From Acephala macrosclerotiorum (Eukaryota; Ascomycota; Leotiomycetes; Helotiales; Mollisiaceae): DNA of 64,000 nucleotides. Shown here piece after piece: positions 1 through 13,500 of the stretch; the stretch's first letter is position 1; every line of letters begins with the position of its first letter. Position numbers and translations under genes: made by a program. Below the pieces are notes generated by a model. That model saw only the letters and a program-made list of their open reading frames with translations. It was not told the origin of the DNA and did not search any database. The stretch is from positions 107,267 through 171,266 of the forward strand of contig MU119313.1 in the NCBI GenBank assembly GCA_014904845.1, given 5' to 3'.

Positions 1-651
1 TTCCATTCCCAGTTAAATGCACACACTCTAGATAAACTGCGGTCTATTGGCAATGTGCAACGCAATGATCTCATGTCTTGCGATATAGTTTCCTGGCTTC
101 AAATCCTTCGAAATTGTCTCAGTCCACAAATCTGGTGTCCCCTTCCAATTCCGGAACTCTCGCTATCCCATTCTCCTATCTGCATGGTTACATGGTACCC
201 GAGAGCAGGCCGCGCTCGGCGATCTCGAACCAATTCGCGGTCGTCAAGTTGAGAGTCAAGCAGGATGCGCCGCAGTCAGCGAGCCACAAAACCATGGGTC
301 CAGTGGTATAAAGTCAGTAGTAGTATACTGCTGTGATGCTGTCTCCTGCTCTGATAGGGATCGAAGATGGTGCTGGATCTCCAGGATAGTTACATGGGAG
401 GGATATGTTGTCGGGTTGGAATATGGGGCTTCCCACGAGCCATGGCTGTCCGTCTTGCTGCTGGTTCATCGGGTGTGTACCTGTGGAAAGTCAATTCACG
501 GTGTCCAGGAAATACTTCTTTCGGCATAGAGGGGCAAAAATTCCTACCCTCTGTACCAAACACCATCGGCGGTATAATTGGAGGTTCCTCCATGAGCAGC
601 GGCGATGCTCACCACAGTCGCGGCAAACCAGAAGAGGTTTTTTCCAATCAT
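1..651 (-). pseudogene. AA9 lytic polysaccharide monooxygenase, decayed and cut by the window edge
   Basis: A copper enzyme family that oxidatively cleaves cellulose outside the cell. The start at 651 gives a signal peptide ending FAATVVSIAAA, followed by HGGTSNYTADGVWYRG, so the mature N-terminal histidine (codon 592-594) that forms the copper brace is present. An intron of about 65 bp follows. Then, in a shifted frame, come DGQPWLVGSPIF, LPCNYPGDPAPSSIP, GPMVLWLADCGASC and [19 protein letters not shown], all characteristic of AA9. Lesions: a frameshift after YTPDEPAA, TGG to TGA at 314-316, CAT to TAT at 308-310 (the His of WLHxxGP, probably the second copper ligand), further stops or shifts around 125-175, and another shift near base 30. 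The C-terminus lies beyond base 1. The Copia LTR begins 48 bp upstream of the start codon. Family call is firm; inactivation is clear. Confidence 0.85.
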
Positions 652-698
652 TCTAGCCACGATCGAAGATCCAATGTTCGTAAAGTTTAATAGAGAAG

Positions 699-947
699 TG
701 TCGCGAGGAGCGTAGTTTGAGATGCCAGATCACGTGTCGATTGCGCTGGCGCAATCGATGAAACCATCGGCGTCTCGTACGACGCACTGGATATTCCATA
801 TATCGAATATTTTTTCTTTAAATAAAAAAGCAAACACAATAAAATACAATATTATTGAATTAGTTTATACGAAACTAGTTTTGTAATTCGTATTCGTTGT
901 ATTTTATTTACGTGAATTATATTCGAATTTTATTTGTTTTTTTAATA
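699..947 (+). repeat. Left LTR of the outer Copia element
   Basis: 249 bp, paired with 19788-20036. The outer half keeps normal composition, including CACGTG at 731-736 and a 10-bp inverted repeat (737-746 with 749-758); the inner third is almost fully C-to-T/G-to-A converted. Confidence 0.95.
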
Positions 948-3262
948 TTGATTAATAATTGTAAAATTATAAAATAATTAAAAAATTTTTTGATTATACG
1001 AATATATTATTATACGATTAATTAATTAAATTATTATATAAAAATACTATTTTTTATTTTTAAATATAATTTCGTTTTAATAAAAAAAATATAAAAAAAA
1101 AAAATTAATTATATATTAAAAAAAAAAAAAAAATTAAATTTCGTATTAATATTTATTTTGTTTTTTTATTAGTAAATTAATCGATATACGAATATTAAAA
1201 TAAAAATATATAAAAAAAATTTCAAAAAAATTTCAAAAAATAAATAAAAAAAATTAAAATATAATAAATTATAAAATATTTAAATTAATTTATATGTATT
1301 TAATTATTTATAATATATAAATTAAAATTCAATTAAAATCAAATTTTTATACGAAAATTTTTTAATAATACTTTAAAAAAAAAATTTTATATTAATAAAT
1401 TAAAAAAAAAATTCAAATTTATATAAAAAAATTTAATAATTAATTTCAATCGAAATAATATTTATTTAATAAAAAAATTCGTATAATAATATTAAAAATA
1501 TTATTATTTAAATTTATAATTAAATCAAAATTCGATAATTATATAAAATTTTTATTATTTTAAAACGAAATATTACAATTATTTTATTAATTATATTTTT
1601 AATTCAATTTTATATTATATTTATTTTTTATATAAACGATTTTAATTATTTTATACAATATTTTATATTTATTAAAATTACTTATAAATTTAATAAAAAT
1701 ATATAAAAATAAAACGAAATACTAAAAAAAATAATATAATATTTTAAATATTAAATTTTAAATTTTTTTCAATTTATACAAAAAAATTTAATTTTATATA
1801 ATATTTTTAATAATATTCAAAAAACGAATATTAAAATTTTATTACAAAAAATTATTAAAAAAAATATACGAATTTCGAATAATAATCAAAATAATTAAAA
1901 TTTATTTTAAAATTAAAAAAAATTATATTAAACAAATTTTATATAATACAATGAAAATTATTATAATAATATTAAAATAAATAAAATTTTCAAAATTAAA
2001 TATTTAATATATATAAAAATATTAAAAAATGCAATTATATATTATTTAAATTTATTTTAATATTTAAAAAACTATATATTAATTTAAAATTTATAATTGA
2101 AATTATTATATAAATCAAAAAATTATTTATATTTTATTAACGAAATTTAAATTAATAACAATTCAAATAATATTAAATAAATTATACGTATAAAAAAATA
2201 AAAAATCGTTATTTATTTTATATAAATATTTACAAAAATAAAAAAAATAAATTTTTTTTTTACAAAAAAATATTTATTTTCAAAAGAAATATTACGTTTA
2301 TAAAAAATCGAAATATTAATTCAATCAATATATAAATACGAAACGTATAAAAACGTACAAATAATTCAAAAATTAATTTATTACAAAATTAAAAATATTC
2401 GAAAAAAAAAATACAATAATTTTTAATAAAATACAAAAAATTATTAAACGAAAACGAAATTAAAAAACAAATTTTTTTTTTAAACAATAAATAATATTTT
2501 TAATTATTAAAAAAATCTCGTATAATAATTTTATTATCGAATTAAATAAAATAAATAAATTAAAAATTATTTCGATTTTAAATAATTAAATAATAATTTA
2601 TATTTTAATTTAAAATAATACATTTAATTAATCGTATAAAATATTAAATTTTACGTTTAAAAATCGTTATTTATTAAATATATTTTAAAAAATTATATTA
2701 AATACAAAAATTATTAAAATTTCAATTACTAAAAAATTTCAATTTTTAATATTATAATAATAAAATATTACAATTTAATTAAATCGTATAATAATTAAAA
2801 ATTATTAAATTTATTTTAAAAAAAAATTAATTATTACAAAAAATATAATAAAAATTAAAATATTATTTAAACGAATTATATTTTATATTATTTTAAAAAA
2901 TATATTATTTTTATTTTATATATAAAATATAAATCGTATAAAAATCAAATTTAATAATTTAAAAAACGTTTTATTTCAAAAAAATAAAATTATTTGTAAA
3001 TATTTTTAAATCGTATAAAAAAAATTATAATATATAATTATTTAATTAACGTTAAATTTTATTAATTATATTAACGATTTAAATATTTTTTTATATAAAA
3101 ATTATTTATATTTTTTATACGAATTAAATATAATAATATTAAATTAAAAATAATTAAACGTTTTATAAAATTTTATAAAAAATATTAATTTTATTTAAAA
3201 TTATTTAAATAATTTAAATTTAATTTAAAAAATAATTACAATTTTAATTATTTCATATTAAT
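948..3262 (+). other. Outer Copia internal region, 5' part (gag/protease/integrase area), unreadable
   Basis: About 2.3 kb of A-rich RIP-saturated DNA between the left LTR and the insertion point of element A. It begins with ttgattaataattg, a primer-binding-site-like block. By Copia order it should hold gag and the start of pol, but I can read no protein motif in it. Confidence 0.7.
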
Positions 3263-3472
3263 TGTTAGTATTATCAAAAATATTTATTATTAATAATAAA
3301 TCAAAAACGAAATAAATAAATAAATTAAATAATTCGTTAATTAATTGTTTTTTTTTTAAATCTAATAAATGCACAAGAATTGAAAAATATAATCTCAATT
3401 TTAGCGCAAGCGGCGCTAATCCCGATCTGGCCTAGTATCGCACGTGACTACTAAACTAATATTATATTCATA
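3263..3472 (-). repeat. LTR of Copia element A (3' LTR in coding orientation)
   Basis: 210 bp, paired with 9403-9612. It contains a GC-rich stretch (about 3401-3450) that stays nearly identical to the other copy, with CACGTG at 3441-3446. Confidence 0.95.
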
Positions 3473-3610
3473 CTAGTAGTTCTTTTTTTGTAATAAGAAC
3501 TGGTTTAATTTAACTATTTAAAAAACGTTATTAATTTTTTTTTTTATTGTAATTCGTTAATACGTAAAACTTATTAATATTCTAATGCAAAAATCATGTA
3601 ATTAAACTTT

Positions 3611-3642
3611 GAGAACAACGCTAATAGACTAGCGTTGTTCTC
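3611..3642. other. Perfect 13-bp-stem hairpin near the 3' end of Copia element A
   Basis: Arms gagaacaacgcta (3611-3623) and tagcgttgttctc (3630-3642) with a 6-nt loop. It lies about 140 bp inside the 3' LTR on the coding strand. A RIP-altered version occupies a similar place in element B at 16555-16586, so it is an element feature and not chance. Confidence 0.85.
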
Positions 3643-4139
3643 GAAATTCGTCGAGAATTATAAGCGTCGAGATTGAAATAATTCTCTTTTTTTTGATCTT
3701 ATAAATTAAATAATTACAAAATTCGAAATATAACGCAAAAAAAAAATTTTTTTTATTTTTTTTTTTAATGAATATTTTTTTTAGTTTTTTGCGTTGTTTT
3801 TATTGTTTTCTTTTTTTTTAATTCATTTTTCTATTCGAATTTTAAAATAATTCGTATTTAGAAACTTTTTCAAAGTTTTATTAAATGTTGATTTTATTAT
3901 AATATTCGTTGAATTATTTTAATTATTGATTTATTGAATTTCTTACAATTTTTTGTATTTATACGATTGATAAAAAATTATAATATCGATTATAAAACGC
4001 TTTTCTTTGGTCGTTCTCAGTTTGATTAAATACTCGTATAACGAATATAAATTTGTGTAAACGATTATCGAAATTTTAAAAAAATCGAATTATTGAGTAA
4101 TTATATTAATAGTAAATTTGATTATAATTACTATATCGA

Positions 4140-5290
4140 TTTTTTTTACTATACTATATATTTCAAAAATTAAAACGCTTTTAATAATACGTTTACTTTT
4201 AATAGAACTATAATAAATAAAATTTCTTTTGATTTCAAATTTTTTATCGTTTAATTAGTATTTATTTATTAAAATAATTTCATATTTAATTTAAAAATTA
4301 AAATTTTTATTGTTTACAAATAAATTATCGATAAAAACGAAAATTTTTATCGTAAACAAATCGAAAGTAATATATTTAAATCCTCGATTTAAATTCTTAA
4401 TCTACTATTTTAATTTTTTATTTAATGTAATAATTTTTTTTTTCGTTGAATTTTAATATTAAATAATAATAAACAAATCGAAAATTGCTTCAAATTAATA
4501 AATTGTAATAATATAAACTTTTTTAATTCGTTGTTTTCGATATTCAATTTAAAAATTAAATAATTTAATATTTATTAGTTTAATTTTCTTGTTTTGATTT
4601 TTTTGTCGTAATTAGATCGTATTTTCGAACTGGATTAAAACGCATTTATTGAAAATTAATAGTATTTCTAGTACTAAAACTTCTTTAGATTTGATCAAAA
4701 ATTTAATTTTATTAAATTCGTTTTTTTCAAGAATAAAGAATTTTTCTTTTACTAATATAAACGTGTCGTCGGTTTACATTTTAACAACGTTGAAAAATCT
4801 TTTAATAATCGTAATTAAAAAGTAAAAATCGTATATCGACGTAATTATAAACAATTTTTCTTTATAATACTTATAATACGTAGTTTATTAATGTATTCTT
4901 GCTTTTGCAATTCCATATAAAAATTTCAAAATAATTATAATTGTATTTAGTAAATGTAAATAACGAATTTTCTTTGATAAATATACTAATATAAATTATT
5001 AAAAATTTGTCGTAAATTGAATATAAATTTGAGTAATATTACGAAACTATATTTTAATTTTTTTATTTAGAAATTGAACTAAAGAAAATACTAAAGCAAT
5101 AATTAATCGTTAATTAATTTTTTATATTATCAAAAATTGCGTAAAAATCATTTTTTTTCTTTCGTCGTTATATTCTTGGATTACTAATTTCGATTTCTCG
5201 TAAAGAACGTCGATAATTTTACTTTTGATTTTATTGATTAGTCTCGAATTAAAAATTCGAATTTTAATATATTTATTAAAATCGTATTAA
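4140..5290 (-). pseudogene. Copia reverse transcriptase / RNase H remnant of element A
   Basis: Minus-strand translation gives stretches matching the fungal Copia polymerase order: SRLINKIKSKIIDVLYEKSK, LVIQEYND, then a TQ...SLVQF segment, then NITQIYIQ, and further along YYSSIKSKRIIKSVL for RNase H. Stops and frame breaks interrupt it throughout. The enzyme would have copied element RNA into DNA; it cannot be functional. Confidence 0.85.
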
Positions 5291-8200
5291 ATGAAATTAA
5301 AAACTTTTTTTGTAATCAAATTATTGATTTTTTTTTTTTAAAACGTTTCGAATAATTATTCAAAGATTGTAATTATATTTTCTTTTTATAGTTTTAGTAA
5401 TAACTCTATATTACTTTTCTTTTTACTTATTATAAAAACTATAGAAATCTTAGTTTTTTCGACGATAATAATAAAAAATTGATCGTTGAAATCTTTGTAA
5501 TTTTTCTCGTCGTTTTCGGTAAAATTATAATATTTATTTTGTTTAAATTCTTTGTTATACACGTTTTTATTTCGTGATTTTTTTAAGCGTTCTCGATTAC
5601 GTTTTTTGATTGATTTTTCGTTTACTTCGCTCGATTAAAAAAATCAAAAAATTTTCTTTTGATTTTTTTGATTATTTTTTTAATCGTTAACTCTATTATA
5701 AACTTTTAATACTTTTTTTTCCGTGTAATAAGATTTAACGATCGTTAAACGAAAATTAATCAATTCGTAAAATATATCGATTATATATATTTCTCTATTA
5801 ATTATTAATAATTTGTATAATTTTTTTTATTCGTTTTTTTTATATTAAATGCGTACTTTAAATAGATTTAATAGATTTAATATAAATTTCGTATTTGAAT
5901 CGTTTTTTATTGAAAGCGTATCGTTAATTTGATATTAAATATATAAACGATATATTTCTTTAGTAATTACTCGAATTATTTCAATTCTCTTAATAATTAA
6001 TAGTAACAATATATCGTTACTAGTCATTTTAGAATATACTTTAAAGACTAATAGTATAAGTACAATACTGTTCAATTCTATTAAATCGTTAACAGTTTTG
6101 ATTACTATTTGTAAAATTATATTTTTGTCGATTTATTTTTCGATTAATTCGTTGTAAATAATCTCGTAAATTCGATGTAGTAAAGTATAATATTTCTTTT
6201 ATTTTTTCTATATTATTATAAGTTTTAATGAGTATTTCTTTGATTTCAATCGCTATTATTTTAGCGTTTTGTTGAAACTTTATAAACGAGAAATTCTTTC
6301 TAGTATCGTAAACGATATAATTTAATAATTTTTAATATATATCGATTTAATATATACGTAGTATATTTCATATTATTTTCGTAAACATATTTTTTATGAA
6401 TCTAATAATTTGAAATACTGTAAACGAGTTTACTACTTATAAAACTAGTTTTTTATCTAAGTGTAAAATGTTGATAATAATCGAGTAATTGAATTTATAA
6501 TTATTTTATAGAGTAAATTTAAATTTTTTAAGTAATTGTTTATATATTTAATAATAATAATAATATTTAATAAAATACTGAATATATTTAGTATTTATAT
6601 TATAATTAACTCGTTAAAAAACTCTTATAAAACGTCGTACTAATAAATAATTAAAACGTTTATACAATTAGTATAATTCTATATCGATAAAATGATTTCA
6701 AATTAAATTTTTCTCTGATTAATATAATAATATCTATAAATAATTCTATTTTCTTACAATAAAAACGATTTTATTTTTTTGAATTAAAATATTTTTTAGA
6801 TTATCAAGTTTTACATTTATAGTATTCATATTTTGAATACAAAATAAAAAAAGTATATTTGTAAAAACAATATAAAAAATAATAATACTTAATAAAATAT
6901 CGATTCTAATAATTTTCTGCGATAAAACAATACTTTTATCAAAGCGAATCTTATAAATTTTAATCGTAGATGTATTCAATTAAACGCTAGTATTAAGTTT
7001 TCGTAGTACTATAAATTGCGATTAATCAACAATTGATATTCTAACGATTTTATTATCCGATATAATCTCTTGAAAAATCTCTAAAAAGTATCGATCTTCG
7101 AAAATAAAAAATAAACATTAATCCGATCTAAGTAATTCAAATTGTAATAATAAAATATTGAATATATTCTTTCTCGTAATAATATAACGAGTAAACTAAT
7201 TATTTAAAATAGTTATTGTTTGCGTACTATCGACTTCTTTAAATTCAATAAAATAATTCTCATTTTCGTTTTCTATTTCTATATTTATTAGCAATTGATT
7301 AATCTCTACTATTTAATTATCTTTCGATAAATCTTTTATTCTCTCGACTTTAGCGAGAAAACTCTAATAATAAACTATTATAATATCTCGATTTATCGTA
7401 TATTGAACTTACTATCGAAACTTTATATATACTTATTATCGCTTTTTTATTGTATACTTTATTGATCAGTATCTCGATTTATTACAAATATAGTATTTCT
7501 TCTAATATAATTTTTCTTAAAATCTATAATTTCTATGATATTTATCTCAAAAATTTCCTCGATTTCAATATTCTCGACTTTGTACTCGATCGCGTTTTTT
7601 GTCTCGTTTTCTATAAATACAATCGATCCAATTCTAATCGAACTCGTTTTTTTTTTAATCTTAAAAAATAGAATTTAAATTATACTACTATATTTCACGT
7701 AATCGCGTCGTAATATTTATTATTGATCGCAATTTAATATAAACGTTTTTAAAAATATTAATAAACTTATAAAAAATAAAATTGCACTTTTTAATATTTT
7801 AATAAATACTAATAATTTAATCTCGCAAACTATATTCCGTTTAATATTTCGATAATAAATTTAATTAAATCTTTTGAAATTAATCGAAAAGTATTTATAA
7901 ATATTCTAATTTAGTTTTTATTAGATTAATCGTAATAATTTTTACTAAAATTGTTTCTCTCTATAAAAACATATATAATTAGCGATTTTTTTCAATCTCG
8001 AAATAAATCTTTATTATTGTTACTAGCGTAATAAAATCGAAATTTTTTTTTAGAAATCTATTGAAATAAAACGCGCTTGTACGTTTTATAAAACTAATAA
8101 AAAATACTTTGTCGTATTAATTTTGAAATAATTCGATCTTATTATAATAATTATAAAAAATCGACAATTTGCAATCAAGAATATCGTATAACTTTTTATT

Positions 8201-9402
8201 ATATTTTTTATTATCAATATAAATTTTTACTAAGTTCGTAAATAACTTAATAAAAATACTCTATAAATTATTATATTGATTCGATTACTATTGAAAAAAT
8301 TGCTAATAAATATATTAAATATTTTGTATTATACTAAGCAAGTTCGTATTTATAAAGAGAATTGTAATAAGAAAAATATAAGAAGTATTCGTAAAAGTAA
8401 TCGTATTCGTAATAAAAAAGTTCGTACTAATAATTGAAATCGTAAGAGTAATTATACTCTAATTATTGAATACTAATACTAAAAAACTTTGATTTATTAA
8501 TTGAATTAATCGATTTTATCAAGAGAAGAAATCTCTATTTTTCAATTGATCAACGATTTCTATTTGTATCTATTTATAAAACTCTTTTTATTAAAGAACT
8601 TTTTTCAAGTTATCGATAATAAACTTTCTATCTTTCGATATTTAGATTTTGTAAATACGTAAAAAGTCTCGTAAACGGCGTATAAAATCTTTGTATATCA
8701 AACGTAAAATCTTTTACGAGCAATTTTTAAATTTTTTTTAAAAGTATTTCTATAGATTGTAATTAGAATATTTTTTCTCTTTATATATTTCAAAGCAATA
8801 AAAAATATATTTATTTAATATTATTTTATTAAAATTTTTATCGTTCGTAAAATCGAAATTTTTTTTTTATTTATTCTTATCGTAAAAAAACTTAATCTTA
8901 AATAAATTTACTATTTTAAAAAATAATTGTACAATAAATAATAAAAAAATTAAAAATTTTAATTCAAATTCGAATAAATATTATTATTAATATTTATACG
9001 TTTTCGATCAAATAACAAATAAAAACGTAAAACTTCTTTTAAAAATTCGTTTTTAACGTAAATTCGAGTAAATTAATATAAACTTAAAATTGTTCTCACG
9101 CTTTTTTATTCGTTTTTCGTAAACGTTATTATTTTGCGTAGTAAACGTAGATTTGAAAAGTAAATATAAATTTAAAATTGCTTTCGTACTGTTTTTTTTA
9201 AGTCTTTAATAGTCTCAATACTTTTAACGCGTTTTTATAAGAAAATTCTTATAAATTCTCGTTCTTTCGAAAGTACATTAATTATTTTAAATATTTTTTT
9301 ACAAAAAGCAAATTATTTAAAGAATTTATTCTCTTTTGTAAATTAATTTCTTTTAAATAAAAATCTAATTATTCCGTGATTGATTGAATAACTACTAATC
9401 AA

Positions 9403-9612
9403 TATTAATATTACTAAAAATACTTATTATTAATAATAGATCAAAAACGAAATAAACAAATAAATTGAATAATTCGTTAATTGATTGTTTTTTTTTTAAA
9501 TCTAGTAAACGCGCAAAAATTGAAAAATATAATCTCAATTCTAGCGCAAGCGGCGCTAATCCCGATCTGGCCTAGTACCGCACGTGACTACTAAACTAAT
9601 ATTGTACCCACA
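9403..9612 (-). repeat. LTR of Copia element A (5' LTR in coding orientation)
   Basis: 210 bp, paired with 3263-3472. CACGTG at 9581-9586. It is followed by the duplicated target ttaat. On the minus strand it reads TG...CA before the primer-site-like block. Confidence 0.95.
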
Positions 9613-9617
9613 TTAAT

Positions 9618-10351
9618 AAATATATTTTATTTAAATAATAAATTAATATTTCAAATAATTAATAAAATAATAATATTTATTATTATATGATTTTAAAAAA
9701 TAAATTAATAAAAACAATTTAAAATATTTTTTATATATATTAAATTAATATATATTAAAATTTATTAAATTTTTTATATATAATACTAAAAAAACTTTAT
9801 ATTAATCGAATTTTAAAAAAAAATTTATATAATAATAATTAATATTAAAAAAATATTTATAAAAATTTATAATAATATTAATAAAATCGAAAAATATTAT
9901 ATATTTTTTTAATAAAAATTAAAAAACGAATAATTAAACAAAAAATCAATTTTATAAATAATTATAAAAATTGTAAACGATTTTATTAAATCAAATAAAT
10001 TAATTTTAATTTTTTTTATTTTTAAAATATATTTAAAAATAATTAAAATAAATATTTTATTTTTATTTATAATAAAAAAAATAAAAATTATTCGTATAAT
10101 AATAAATACGAAATATTTTTATTATAATTAAATATATAAATATAATAAAAAAAAATTAAATAAAATTATATAAATTATTATTTATTAATAAAAAAAAATA
10201 TATAATTAATTAATTTTCATTTTATTATAATAAAAAATTTTTATATAAAAAAATTATTAAAAAAATAAAAATAAAATAATATATAATAAATCAATTAATA
10301 ATAAAATAATTACTAATAAATTAATAATTAATTTAAAAATAAAAATATTAA
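9618..10351 (+). other. Outer Copia internal segment between nested elements A and B
   Basis: About 0.73 kb of RIP-saturated DNA belonging to the outer element, isolated by the insertions on each side. No motif can be read. Confidence 0.6.
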
Positions 10352-10356
10352 AAATT

Positions 10357-10584
10357 TATTAAAATAAATATTATATAATATTTATATGCGATTTAAAATC
10401 GTATATAATTAATATTATTTTATTTTTATTTTCGAAATAAAATTTTTATATTTCGAGTTTTGTTTTTTTAAATAATTTTAATAAAAATCATAAATTAATA
10501 CGTATATTAAAATTTAAAAAAAAATTCTACGTATATTTAAATCGTTTTATTAATAAATTTAATATTTTTAATATAATATTAATA
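10357..10584 (+). repeat. Left LTR of Copia element B
   Basis: 228 bp, paired with 16746-16972. Its CACGTG equivalent is mutated to tatatg, while the right copy keeps it. Confidence 0.9.
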
Positions 10585-13500
10585 TTGATTAATAATTGTT
10601 TTTAATTACGAATTAATAAAAATTTATTAAAAAAAACGAAATACAATAAATCAAAAATATTAATAAATTTGTTATAAAAAGTATTAAAAAATTTCGATCG
10701 AATATCGTTAAATATTATTGAATTATAAAAAGATTTTATTGTTTTTTTTATAGAAACGAGATTAAAGTATTCAATTGTTTTTCGAGAGTTTAAAAAGATC
10801 AATTATAAAGAAATTTGTACTTTTGAATAATCAATTTAAATTTACGTTTATTACGTAAAATAATATTATTTCACGAAAAACTCGATTAAATAATTAATTA
10901 AATTATTATATTTATTGTTTGATTTTAAGTATTATATTAAATCGATATTATTTTATTATTTTTTATTTTTTATTTCGATTATATTTACATTTTACAATTT
11001 CAAATTAATCGATCGAACAATATACTAATACAATATTACGATTATACAAAATTTTTACGAGTTACTATTGAAAAACGCTTTATAAAAACGTTTATTACAA
11101 ACATTTAATTAAACGTTTATCGAATTAATTAATTGAAAATATTTATTTTTCAAAAATATTTATTCGTTTTTATATTCGTTTTTGTATTCGTTTTCTTTAT
11201 TCGTTTTTAATATTTACTTTTATTAAAACGTTTAAATTATTTATTTTTTACTTTTTAAAATAATATTTAAAAAAATAAAATATAATATTAAAAAAAAAAT
11301 ATAAAATTTATTAATTAATATAAAAAATAAAAATTTAAATAAAATAATAATCGATATATTTATTGTATTTAGTATTATATACTACAAATAAAGTAAATAT
11401 ACAAATTATATTATATAAAAATTTTTTAAAAAAAATTTCAAAAAATAAACAAAAAATACGTTTTTTAAAAAAATATTAATTTTTATTCGAGAATTGCGAA
11501 ATATTTTACGCGAACGAAAAATATAATTATTGAAAAACAAAAAACGAATTATAAAAATACTCGAGAAAATTATTATAAGTAAAAAAAAATATTATAAATA
11601 AATTAAAAAAATAATAATAAATTAATTAATAAATAAAAACAAATTTTATAATTATTTTAAATAGAATTCAAATAATATTCAAAATAAAATCGTTTAAAAT
11701 AATATTATTTTTTAGAACAATTTATTTTTACGATTATAACGCTTTTAAATTTTAAATATTTCAAATATTCAATTTTACGAAATTCGAATTTCGAATATAT
11801 AATATCGAAATATACAATTTTCAAATATTTAATTTTTAAATTAATAATTTTACTAATTAATATATTAACAAAATAATCTATAAAATTAAAAAAATACAAA
11901 TTTCAATTGAAATACTCGATTAAATAATAATTTTCAATATAAAAATTCTCAATTTCTATAAAATATATTAATAAAATCGCTTACAAATTTAATAAAAATA
12001 TATATTAATAATAATAAAAAATATAATAGAAAATTGTTTAATATTTTTAATATTAAATTATAAATTTTTTACGATTATTATTTTAAAATTAAATTATTAG
12101 AAAATTAATATAATAAAACATTTTTTATTATATTTAAAAATCGTGTAAATTTATTTTATTATAATAAAATCGCAAAAAGAAATTATAGTTTTATAGTAAT
12201 AATAAATATAATTCAAATATATTTTAAAACAAACGAAAATCGATAATTATATATATATTTTATAAAAAGAAATTATATTATTGCGAATTATTATTATTAA
12301 TTAATTAAAAACGAAATTAAAATATTTTTAATTATTTTTCGATTAATTTTAATAAATTCAACGTAATTTATCGAATGAATATTATACAAAATATAATTTT
12401 TAAAATCAAATTATTAACGTTTATAAAAATATCGAAAAATGTAATTTTATATTTTATAAATTTATAAATACGTTTAAAAGTATTTACATTAAATTACGAT
12501 TAATAATCGATATTGCGATGCGTTTATAAAAAGTGTAATAATATAATAATAATCTCGATTACAATTTTTAAAAAAATTAAAAAAATCAAAATAAAATCGA
12601 TCAAAATTAAATCGATCGAATATACGAAAAACGCGATAAAAAATATAAATATAAAATAATTTCAATTTTTCGATTTTTTCGATTTAATAAAAAAAATAAA
12701 GAATTATTTCGAAGTCGTAATAATTACTATACAAATTGCGAATATCAAAAGAGATTTTATTAAAAAAAATACTATATTTGTAATAAATTTAATTATTAAT
12801 CGATAAAATATATAATAAAAAAACGATGATAAATATATTTCAAATTTCGATAATACGCTCAATATATTATTGATTATAATATTATAATGATTTATTATTA
12901 AAATTTTTTCGTTGAATATAAAAATATAAAATATTTTTTAAAAAATAATAAAATCGAGAAAATCGATTAATTACTAATAAATATAAAAATAAAAAATAAA
13001 AATAAAATTTTTTTTATCGAATTTAAAAAAATTAATAATATTTAAATAATAATTATTTTAAATAATTAATTTATTCGTTATATTATTACGAAAAAAAAAA
13101 TATTTAATTTGTTTTTATAATAATTCGATAAAAATTTAATATTTATGTTCGAAAATTGTTATTCGTTTGAAATTTTTTAAAAAATTATATTAAATAATAA
13201 AATCGTAAAAGTATTAATAATCGATTAATTACAATTTCAAGTACTATAAAAAATCGATAATAAAATTTAATTAAATATATTAATAATCGATATTTATAAA
13301 ATTCGATTTAATAAAAAAATCATATTATTACAAAAAACAATTTAAATTAATACATTTTTAAGTATTATAATATTTTATATATTTTTTACGAATATATTAT
13401 TTTTATTTTATATTTAAAATATAAATAAAATAAAAATTAAATTTAATAATTTTAAAAATATTTTAATTTAAAAAAATAAAATTATTTCAATCGTACGAAA

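Larger units (their letters stand above)
3263..9612 (-). mobile_element. Nested Ty1/Copia element A, RIP-mutated
   Basis: Two 210-bp LTRs (3263-3472 and 9403-9612) and a perfect target duplication ttaat (3258-3262 and 9613-9617) delimit a 6350-bp element. The coding strand is minus: inside the right LTR the minus strand reads ttgattagtagtt, the primer-site-like block. Reverse-transcriptase text such as SRLINKIKSK and YEKSKLVIQEYND is readable on the minus strand at about 5164-5250, TQIYIQ at about 5010-5044, and RNase H text YSSIKSKRIIKSVL at about 4140-4220. It is the least mutated of the nested elements, keeping many Cs, consistent with the most recent insertion. No long frame remains. Confidence 0.95.

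Noticed and set aside
390..593. 67-residue minus-strand frame
   Set aside because: It covers the intron and an out-of-frame part of the AA9 relic; the AA9 frame explains the sequence.
6746..6979. Lys/Ile/Asn-rich frames in the AT-rich blocks (also 7450-7671, 10602-10802, 11705-11899, 16835-17035)
   Set aside because: Chance open frames in RIP-saturated retrotransposon DNA; composition follows base bias and no motif is present.
3263..9612. Gypsy-type assignment for element A
   Set aside because: Minus-strand text matches Copia reverse transcriptase (YEKSKLVIQEYND, TQIYIQ) and RNase H order; no Gypsy YLDD-type segment was seen.
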